From: Coxiellaceae bacterium
GTDB lineage: Bacteria > Pseudomonadota > Gammaproteobacteria > Coxiellales > Coxiellaceae
Length of the DNA: 5,249 bases
NCBI GenBank assembly: GCA_003450655.1
Contig: DMFG01000007.1
Location: 1 to 5,249, forward strand
Direction: 5' to 3'
Positions 1-5,249 of the stretch are shown in pieces. The notes under the pieces are model-generated. The model was given only the letters and a program-made list of their open reading frames with translations, made no database searches and had not been told where the DNA came from. Positions within the stretch are counted from its first letter, which is position 1; each line of letters opens with the position of its first letter. Made by a program: the position numbers and the translations under genes.

Positions 1-186
1 CTCGGCTAGTCGTAACGGGATGCCTAATGCTATAACGCAGATCAGATACAAGAGGACAAAAGTGCCGCCACCATGATGTCCTACCATAAACGGAAAGCGC
101 CAGATGTTTCCAAGTCCAATGGCTGCTGCTGATGTTGCAAAGATAAATGAGAGTGAAGAGTTCCAGCGTACGGCTTGGTTGCTCAT
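1..186 (-). CDS. Sodium-dependent NSS-family (LeuT-like) transporter, N-terminal part
   Basis: This is the first 62 residues of a neurotransmitter:sodium symporter (SNF) family protein, an inner-membrane carrier that usually takes up amino acids with Na+. The reverse complement starts at ATG 186-184, six bases after an AAGGA ribosome binding site (197-193), and runs off the left edge. The hallmark GLGNIWRFP of transmembrane helix 1 is at residues 24-32. A GGG turn follows at 39-41, and the start of helix 2 (GIPL then LAE) at 55-62. The segment aligns with LeuT from memory without gaps: Trp8, Ala22, Asn27 (Na1 site), Arg30 and Glu62 fall at the same numbers. Residues 20-21 are Ala-Ala where LeuT has Gly-Asn, and residue 59 is Arg where a hydrophobic residue is usual. 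The substrate cannot be predicted from this fragment. The gene is divergent from the phosphatase gene and shares its upstream region. The family call is secure. Confidence 0.93.
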   Translation of the reverse strand, partial: MSNQAVRWNSSLSFIFATSAAAIGLGNIWRFPFMVGHHGGGTFVLLYLICVIALGIPLRLAE

Positions 187-225
187 GATATGTCCTTGTT
201 GATTGTCTATCAGACTGTTGTGAGG

Positions 226-250
226 AAATAAAACGTGTTAGCGTTTATTT
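226..250. promoter_or_regulatory. AT-rich inverted repeat between divergent genes
   Basis: Two arms of nine paired bases (226-235 with one bulged A at 230, and 242-250) flank a six-base spacer, TGTTAG. The inner five pairs (AAACG/CGTTT) are uninterrupted. It lies 39 bases upstream of the transporter start and 68 bases upstream of the phosphatase start, a natural place for an operator controlling one or both genes. It could instead be a weak hairpin or chance in AT-rich DNA. No convincing sigma-70 promoter was found by eye on either strand of this intergenic region, so the promoters themselves are not placed. Confidence 0.3.
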
Positions 251-306
251 GCATTCGGGTACACATTGTCCAGGTTTTTATTAAATTTACAACTGATTAA
301 ACGATA

Positions 307-312
307 AAGGTG
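307..312 (+). promoter_or_regulatory. Ribosome binding site setting the phosphatase start
   Basis: AAGGTG lies six bases before ATG 319. This favours ATG 319 over the in-frame GTG at 310, which overlaps the site and has no purine-rich stretch at a proper distance upstream. The same AAGGTG core precedes the ornithine cyclodeaminase start, seven bases from its ATG (1160-1165). Confidence 0.7.
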
Positions 313-318
313 GCAGGA

Positions 319-1074
319 ATGGATATTATTTGGCCTTTGGCAGATGCGGTATTTTTTGATTGTGATGGAACATTGAGTCGCATTGAGGGTATCAATTTTT
401 TAGCAGAGCGTAATGGGGTTGGTCAAACTGTGAAGGAATTGACTGAACATGCAATGAGTCAAGCCAGTTTGTCAAAGGAGCTGTATGAGCAGCGTTTAAG
501 TGAAGTTAGACCAACGCGAGGGAATTTTGATGACTTGGTGCAAGCTTATCATGACAATGTGAGCGAAGATCTTATTCCTGTCATTACTCTGTTGCAGCGT
601 TTAGGGGTGGCAGTGTACGTTATTTCAGCAGGCAATAACCCTGCTGTATCGGAGTTTGCGCAAAAGATTGGTGTTCCCGGTTGTCAGGTGTTCTGTGTAG
701 ATATTGAATTTGATCCGTTAGGTAATTTTCAATCTTATGATCGGTCATCACCGTTAATACGTTCAGGAGGTAAGGCTGAATTGATACAGCAATTAAGAGC
801 ATCACATGGTTGGTCTCAGGTTGTTTTAGTGGGTGATGGTATGAATGATGCTGAGGCAAGTGGAGCAGTTGAGGTGTTTGTTGGGTATGGTGGCCATGGT
901 TATCGTGAAAAGATCGCAGCAATGGCTTCTGTTTATTTATCTCATCCGTCAATGGCAGCCTTGCTTCCTATTGTTCTTTCTTCATTCGAGGTTAATCAAT
1001 TGTCAAAAGTTGATAAGCAGTTATACGAGAAAGGGCTTACGGTATTAAGTGATGGTGATTTTTCATCCATTTAA
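319..1074 (+). CDS. Phosphoserine phosphatase-like HAD hydrolase (SerB/PSPH type)
   Basis: Predicted cytoplasmic HAD subfamily IB phosphatase of 251 residues, most like the short, ACT-less phosphoserine phosphatase (O-phosphoserine to serine and phosphate). Motif I is DCDGT, with nucleophile Asp14 and general acid Asp16. Motif II is Ser103, motif III Lys152, and motif IV GDGMND with Asp173 and Asp177. Glu23 and Arg59 stand 9 and 45 residues after the nucleophile, exactly as Glu29 and Arg65 do after Asp20 in human PSPH, where they hold the substrate amino and carboxyl groups. This favours an amino-acid phosphate substrate. The loop after Ser103 reads AGNNP instead of the usual GGF-type loop, so substrate preference may differ. 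A GTG start at 310 is possible but less likely. It is first in the apparent operon, 98 bases before the cyclodeaminase. Another HAD-IB small-molecule phosphatase is the main alternative, and no symbol is assigned for that reason. Confidence 0.85.
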   Translation: MDIIWPLADAVFFDCDGTLSRIEGINFLAERNGVGQTVKELTEHAMSQASLSKELYEQRLSEVRPTRGNFDDLVQAYHDNVSEDLIPVITLLQRLGVAVYVISAGNNPAVSEFAQKIGVPGCQVFCVDIEFDPLGNFQSYDRSSPLIRSGGKAELIQQLRASHGWSQVVLVGDGMNDAEASGAVEVFVGYGGHGYREKIAAMASVYLSHPSMAALLPIVLSSFEVNQLSKVDKQLYEKGLTVLSDGDFSSI

Positions 1075-1104
1075 AAGAGAAAGTATAGACGACGTGAGTA
1101 ATGG

Positions 1105-1133
1105 TTGTCGGGATCAAGGAATACCTTTAGTAT
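1105..1133 (+). promoter_or_regulatory. Possible internal sigma-70 promoter before ornithine cyclodeaminase
   Basis: TTGTCG (1105-1110) and TAGTAT (1128-1133) each match four of six consensus bases and are separated by exactly 17 bases. They lie in the 98-base gap between the phosphatase and the cyclodeaminase, about 40 bases before ATG 1173. Such matches are common by chance. No terminator with a T-run is seen in the gap, so read-through from upstream is equally possible. Confidence 0.25.
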
Positions 1134-1172
1134 GTTGCGCTTTAGGGAAAGCTCAAGACAAGGTGTTAATCA

Positions 1173-2180
1173 ATGAAGATAGTAACTTTATCAGATGTGC
1201 GTGCATTAATGCTACGGGTTGGTTTAGCTGAGTGGTATCGCTTATTACTTTCAGAGCTACAGCAAGATTTTTCACAATGGCAGGCTTTCCATAAGTGTCC
1301 TCGTCATGTGACTCACTATGATCACGGTGTCATTGAATTAATGCCGACTTCCACAGATGAATCATATATTTTTAAATACGTGAATGGGCATCCTAACAAC
1401 CCTAAGAAAGATTTGTTTACAGTGGTTGCCTTGGGGTTGCTGGCAGATGTTGATTCAGGATACCCATTAATGATCAGTGAAATGACGTTGCTCACTGCAT
1501 TGCGAACAGCAGCAACATCGGCATTAGCGAGTACTTACTTGGCGCGTTCTGATGCTAAAGTATTTAGTATCATAGGTTGTGGTGCGCAAAGTGAGTTTCA
1601 AGTGATGGCGCATCATTATGCAATGGGTATTGATCATATTCGTTATTATGATACAGACCCTGCTGCAATGGACAAGTTTGAAGAAAACTTGCGAATATTT
1701 GATCTTACATTGACTCGTTGTGCAAGCATTAAAAATGCGATTAAAGGTGCCGATATTATTACTACGGCAACAGCTGCAAAACAACGTGCTACTTTATTAA
1801 CACCAGATCAACTAGCACCTGGTGTGCACCTTAATGCAATTGGAGGCGATTGTTTTAATAAAACCGAATTGGATCCAGCTGTCCTAGATGCTTGTAAAAT
1901 TGTTGTAGAGTATAAACCACAAACACAACAAGAAGGTGAAATTCAACAATTTCCTGGTGAGGTACATGCTGAGCTCTGGGAAATTGTGACAGGCCAAGCT
2001 CAGGGTCGAGAGCATGCCGATGAGGTGACGTTATTTGATTCGGTAGGGTTTGCCTTAGAAGATTATTCTGTGATGAAATTGCTTTATCGATTGATGCAGC
2101 AATATCAGCTAGGGCAGTCATTAGATTTGCTGCCACCACAAGGCCATGATCCTAAGCTTCTATTTTCATTATTATTCTAA
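1173..2180 (+). CDS. Ornithine cyclodeaminase
   Basis: Cytoplasmic NAD-dependent enzyme of the ornithine cyclodeaminase/mu-crystallin family (335 residues, close to the roughly 350 of the Pseudomonas putida enzyme). It converts L-ornithine to L-proline and ammonia. Residues that match the P. putida active site as I recall it are Arg44, Lys68 (in FKYVNGHP), Arg111 (in ALRTAATSA) and catalytic Asp226 (in GGDC followed by KTEL). The dinucleotide-binding turn GCGAQSEF is at 135-142, and the conserved FDSVGFALED segment is at 288-297. The GGDC-KTEL signature and the FKYVNGHP block favour true ornithine cyclodeaminase over the related alanine dehydrogenase, ketimine reductase or SbnB-like branches. 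ATG 1173 follows AAGGTG by seven bases. The stop lies 29 bases before the fusion gene, suggesting co-transcription. It offers a one-step proline source from ornithine. Confidence 0.92.
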   Translation: MKIVTLSDVRALMLRVGLAEWYRLLLSELQQDFSQWQAFHKCPRHVTHYDHGVIELMPTSTDESYIFKYVNGHPNNPKKDLFTVVALGLLADVDSGYPLMISEMTLLTALRTAATSALASTYLARSDAKVFSIIGCGAQSEFQVMAHHYAMGIDHIRYYDTDPAAMDKFEENLRIFDLTLTRCASIKNAIKGADIITTATAAKQRATLLTPDQLAPGVHLNAIGGDCFNKTELDPAVLDACKIVVEYKPQTQQEGEIQQFPGEVHAELWEIVTGQAQGREHADEVTLFDSVGFALEDYSVMKLLYRLMQQYQLGQSLDLLPPQGHDPKLLFSLLF

Positions 2181-2199
2181 TTCTCAGTGTTAACTGATT

Positions 2200-2204
2200 A
2201 GGAG
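2200..2204 (+). promoter_or_regulatory. Strong ribosome binding site of the lipid fusion gene
   Basis: AGGAG lies five bases before ATG 2210, inside the 29-base gap after the cyclodeaminase stop. It fixes the start of the long fusion gene and is the best Shine-Dalgarno match in the window. Confidence 0.75.
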
Positions 2205-2209
2205 TTACT

Positions 2210-5200
2210 ATGTTTAAATATTTTTTACAAAAGACAGTTCCTGCATATTTAATTACGATCTTTTGTAATGTCTTTGTATTGTTTGGTCACTTGTTCTTAT
2301 TAACCGAGGTGTTGACTCGTGTAGTGAATACGTCGACAGGACTGTGGTTGTTATTGGCCGTTACTGCGATGTTAGCTTTACCGTTTGTGTTGCTATTTGG
2401 ATTTGCAGGTGCTCTAGCAGATTTTTATGATAAAGCATGGGTTCAGCGAATGGGTGCGGTGACAACCGTAGTGATAGCAATATGGATTGTGTTTTGTCAT
2501 TGGCAAGGATGGGTTTGGCTAAGTTTTATTTCCATTACTTTATTTTCATTAGAACGTGCTTTGACATCGCCAGCCCGCTATGCGTTCGTTAAGCAAAGTT
2601 ATGGAAAAAGCTTTATTGCTCAGGGAAATGCCCTGATTGTATTTATGACAGCGGCAGCTGTTTTGTCGGCTATTGTTATTTTCTCATACCTATTGGATAT
2701 GCCGGCTTATGTGGCGCAGGTTCAAGGTTCTAATCATGTTAGTTCGGCATTGTTACAGTTAACAACACCCGCAACGTGTTTATTGGTTGCTGTGGCATTA
2801 TTGCAATGGTTGTTTACATGTCGTCTTTCATCCGTTGAGAGCTTAGGACCATTACCTTTCAAACAGTTAAGAAAAAAATTAGCTGAGCAATCACTACGGT
2901 CTGGGTTTGATTCCATGTTTAAGCAGCCGGTGGTGTTGGCTTGTTTGACTGGTGCTGTGAGTTTTTGGTCGACCAGTGCGGTCTTGTTTTTATGTTTTCC
3001 TGCTTTTATTCACAGTCAGGCAGTGCTTGCTTCACCGTTTGGTTCATATGAGTTGTTGGTTGACGGTATGTTGGGTGTTGTTGTTGGTTCATTATATGCT
3101 GGGCAGCTATCAAAGTTTTTTATTGAGTCGGGGTATGTCATGCTTGCAGCACTCGGCTTAACCTTTAGTTTGCTTTTGTTCCCTATCTTAGAGTCTACCT
3201 GGGTGATTCACCTGACGTTTTTTGGCTATGGTTTTTTTGGGGGTATGTTATTAGTTCCTATCAATGCATTGGTGCAGTTTAGCTCGCAGACTAAACAATT
3301 GGGTCGTGTGATGGGGGTGATTGGTGGAATTCAGCATTTAGCTATTCTGATGGCGGTCTGTTTGGTGGTCTTGGCAATGGAGAGTGGTGTTAGCCCAGTA
3401 TACTTGCTGCGTTTCATTTTTGTGATTGCATTAACCGTTGCTGTATTAGCCTTATATTGGGTGCCTCAGGGATTGGTGCGCTTTGTGATGTATTTTGTCG
3501 CGTCACGATTCTTTTCGATTGATGTGTATGGCTTGGAAAATATTCCATCCAGTGGTCCTGTCTTGTTATTAGGAAATCATACCAGTTTCTTTGATTGGGC
3601 TATTATTCAAATTGCGAGTCCACGACCTGTGCGTTTTGCCATGAGTCATGATGTGTATGAGAAATGGTATGTTCGCATGATGTTGCAAGCGTTTAAAATT
3701 ATCCCTATCGGTAAGAATATTGATAAAGATTCAGTGAATCGCATTAATCTTGCCCTAGATCAGGGTGAAGTGGTCGCTATTTTTCCTGAAGGGTATCTGA
3801 GTCCTAATGGTCAGATAGGTACGTTTCATTCAGATTTTGAAACGGTGTTGTCTGAGCGTAAAGAGTCTGTAGCAGTGGTGCCATTTTATTTACGTGGGTT
3901 ATGGGGAACTGGAGCTTCTCGCGCAACGCGGCGATATAAAACGATTAATAAAATTAAAACGCGTCGAGTGAGTGTGCGTTTTGGTGAAGTTGAAGCCATG
4001 AGCGTGACTGCACCTGAAATCAAAAAGCGTGTGTTTGAATTATCCATTTTGTCCTGGAAAGCTTTCGGTCATTCGCTGGGGTGTATTCCAAAGAATTGGA
4101 TTCGAACCGCTAAAAAAATGGGAAATGAGCTATCAGTAGCAGACTCCACTGGGATTCAATTATCCCATCATAAATTCATTGTTGCTGTATTGTTGGTGAT
4201 GAAGCGATTGCGCTCTCGCTTGAAGGGGCAGCAAAACGTTGGTTTGATTTTACCAACCAGTGCTGGAGGTGCTATTGCGAATATGGCTGTTTTAGGTTTA
4301 GGTAAAACAGTGGTGAATTTAAACTACACGGCTGGGATTAAAGCCGTCCGTAGTGCTGTTGAGTCGGCTGATATTAAAAGTATTGTGACCTCACGTTTGT
4401 TTCTTAAAAAACTGACCTCACGCGGGATTAATCTGGATGAGCTGTTTTCAGGGATTGAGGTGTTGTATTTAGAAAATATAAAACAAGAAAACTCAAAGGC
4501 ATTAGCCTTACGTTATTTGCTTTTAGTGAAGTTATTACCCGCGAGTATTTTGTCGCTGTGTTTTATCAAGTCAGTGCCTAGTCATACTACTGCTGCGATC
4601 ATGTTTAGTAGTGGTAGTGAAGGTAAGCCCAAAGGTGTTGAATTATCTCACTACAATTTATTGGGTAATATTAAGCAGGTGGCGAGTATCTTTAATATCG
4701 AGGAAACCGATACGTTTATGTGTATTCTTCCTTTGTTTCATTGTTTTGGATTGACTGTTACAGCTTTCTTGCCATTGATCGAAGGTGCTACGTTTGTGTG
4801 TCACCCAGATCCAACAGACAGTGTAATGGTTGGGCATATGGTGTATCGTTACAAAGCCACTATTCTGTTTGGTAGCTCCACCTTCTTTGGTTTGTATATT
4901 CGCGCTAAGAAATTGCATTCATTAATGTTCAGTAGTATCCGTATGGCGATTGCAGGCGCGGAAAAACTCTCTCCGCAAGTGCGTCAGGCTTTTAAAGATA
5001 AGTTCTTTCTAGACATTATGGAGGGTTATGGCACGACTGAGGTTGCCCCTGTTGCCAGTTGTAATCTTCCGGATACGATCAATCAAGCAGATTGGCATGT
5101 GCATGTATCGAATAAAATCGGTTCAGTTGGTTTGCCATTACCTGGTTCTGCTTTTCGTATTGTTGATCCGGATTCACTAGAAGAGTTGCCACTAGGGCAG

Positions 5201-5249
5201 TCTGGCATGATTGCGATTGGTGGGCCACAAGTCATGAAGGGCTATTTAA
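2210..5249 (+). CDS. LplT-PlsC-Aas fusion: lysophospholipid transporter/acyltransferase/acyl-ACP synthetase, 3' end cut by window
   Basis: One uninterrupted frame of 1013 codons encodes an inner-membrane protein with three domains. Residues 1 to about 420 form a 12-helix MFS domain of the LplT kind, with the helix 2-3 motif GALADFYDK (67-75) and SPARY (120-124). Residues about 430-620 are a PlsC-type acyltransferase: motif I NHTSFFD (His457, Asp462), FPEG at 525-528 and VPFYLRG at 557-563. Residues about 640-1013 are an AMP-binding ligase of the Aas acyl-ACP synthetase type: phosphate loop SSGSEGKPKG (800-809), YGTTE (940-944) and GPQVMKGYL at the edge. The expected role is to flip lysophospholipid inward, activate a fatty acid and re-acylate the lipid. 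A full homologue should be near 1130-1150 residues, so roughly the last 120, with the small ligase subdomain and its catalytic Lys, lie outside the window. Oddities are no Asp-Asn pair in helix 1 and Tyr after FPEG. It is probably last in or internal to the operon. Family call firm; lipid substrate inferred. Confidence 0.92.
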   Translation, partial: MFKYFLQKTVPAYLITIFCNVFVLFGHLFLLTEVLTRVVNTSTGLWLLLAVTAMLALPFVLLFGFAGALADFYDKAWVQRMGAVTTVVIAIWIVFCHWQGWVWLSFISITLFSLERALTSPARYAFVKQSYGKSFIAQGNALIVFMTAAAVLSAIVIFSYLLDMPAYVAQVQGSNHVSSALLQLTTPATCLLVAVALLQWLFTCRLSSVESLGPLPFKQLRKKLAEQSLRSGFDSMFKQPVVLACLTGAVSFWSTSAVLFLCFPAFIHSQAVLASPFGSYELLVDGMLGVVVGSLYAGQLSKFFIESGYVMLAALGLTFSLLLFPILESTWVIHLTFFGYGFFGGMLLVPINALVQFSSQTKQLGRVMGVIGGIQHLAILMAVCLVVLAMESGVSPVYLLRFIFVIALTVAVLALYWVPQGLVRFVMYFVASRFFSIDVYGLENIPSSGPVLLLGNHTSFFDWAIIQIASPRPVRFAMSHDVYEKWYVRMMLQAFKIIPIGKNIDKDSVNRINLALDQGEVVAIFPEGYLSPNGQIGTFHSDFETVLSERKESVAVVPFYLRGLWGTGASRATRRYKTINKIKTRRVSVRFGEVEAMSVTAPEIKKRVFELSILSWKAFGHSLGCIPKNWIRTAKKMGNELSVADSTGIQLSHHKFIVAVLLVMKRLRSRLKGQQNVGLILPTSAGGAIANMAVLGLGKTVVNLNYTAGIKAVRSAVESADIKSIVTSRLFLKKLTSRGINLDELFSGIEVLYLENIKQENSKALALRYLLLVKLLPASILSLCFIKSVPSHTTAAIMFSSGSEGKPKGVELSHYNLLGNIKQVASIFNIEETDTFMCILPLFHCFGLTVTAFLPLIEGATFVCHPDPTDSVMVGHMVYRYKATILFGSSTFFGLYIRAKKLHSLMFSSIRMAIAGAEKLSPQVRQAFKDKFFLDIMEGYGTTEVAPVASCNLPDTINQADWHVHVSNKIGSVGLPLPGSAFRIVDPDSLEELPLGQSGMIAIGGPQVMKGYL

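Noticed and set aside
310..318. GTG at 310 as the phosphatase start
   Set aside because: It overlaps the AAGGTG ribosome binding site that is well spaced for ATG 319 and has no such site of its own.
620..952. Minus-strand frame antisense to the phosphatase gene
   Set aside because: It lies wholly inside a gene with intact catalytic motifs. The product is rich in His, Gln and Thr, typical of an antisense shadow. The minus-strand frames at 1524-1784, 1855-2139, 2734-2916 and 4658-4918 were rejected on the same grounds.
1139..1152. Small hairpin GCTTT-AGGG-AAAGC in the gap after the phosphatase
   Set aside because: The stem is only five pairs and no T-run follows, so it is not a credible rho-independent terminator.
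1049..1231. Sixty-codon plus-strand frame bridging the phosphatase end and the cyclodeaminase start
   Set aside because: It starts at a GTG inside the phosphatase gene without a ribosome binding site and runs 59 bases into the cyclodeaminase in another frame. Its Cys-rich, low-complexity product resembles nothing I know. It also does not continue the phosphatase domain, so a frameshifted C-terminus is unlikely.
2192..2200. The nonamer AACTGATTA occurs here and at 291-299, both shortly before gene starts
   Set aside because: Nine bases shared twice in AT-rich leader DNA is weak. The contexts differ and no third copy was noticed, so chance is the simplest reading.
2976..3161. Small plus-strand frame inside the MFS domain
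   Set aside because: It is an alternate frame of the transporter domain, whose own frame is continuous and explains the sequence.

Overview
This window is ordinary chromosomal DNA from a bacterium, moderately AT-rich with A/T-ending codons common. The gene families and the clear AAGGTG/AGGAG ribosome binding sites point to a proteobacterium, most likely a gammaproteobacterium. That placement is inferred from family resemblance only, and no genus can be named. There are no tRNA or rRNA genes, insertion sequences, CRISPR arrays or phage genes.

Layout: positions 1-186 hold the N-terminal 62 codons of a sodium-coupled NSS/LeuT-type transporter read on the minus strand. A divergent intergenic region (187-318) follows, containing an AT-rich inverted repeat at 226-250. 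Three plus-strand genes then run to the right edge, and they look like one transcription unit. The first (319-1074) is a phosphoserine phosphatase-like HAD hydrolase. The second (1173-2180) is an ornithine cyclodeaminase. The third (2210 to past 5249) is a very long open reading frame with three domains: an LplT-like MFS lysophospholipid flippase, a PlsC-type acyltransferase and an Aas-type acyl-ACP synthetase/AMP-binding ligase. It is open for 1013 codons with no stop in the window, so it is cut at the right edge.

How the genes may work together: the third gene has the parts to bring lysophospholipid inward, activate a fatty acid and re-acylate the lipid in a single membrane polypeptide, as LplT and Aas do separately in E. 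coli. The two upstream genes belong to small amino-acid metabolism (phosphoserine to serine, ornithine to proline), and the divergent gene is probably an amino-acid/Na+ symporter. Whether the amino-acid and lipid functions are really coupled cannot be told from this window.

No clearly undescribed system is visible. The points most worth a second look are sequence departures inside otherwise recognisable proteins: the missing Asp-Asn pair in the first membrane helix of the flippase domain, a changed motif III in the acyltransferase domain, and a changed motif II loop in the phosphatase.
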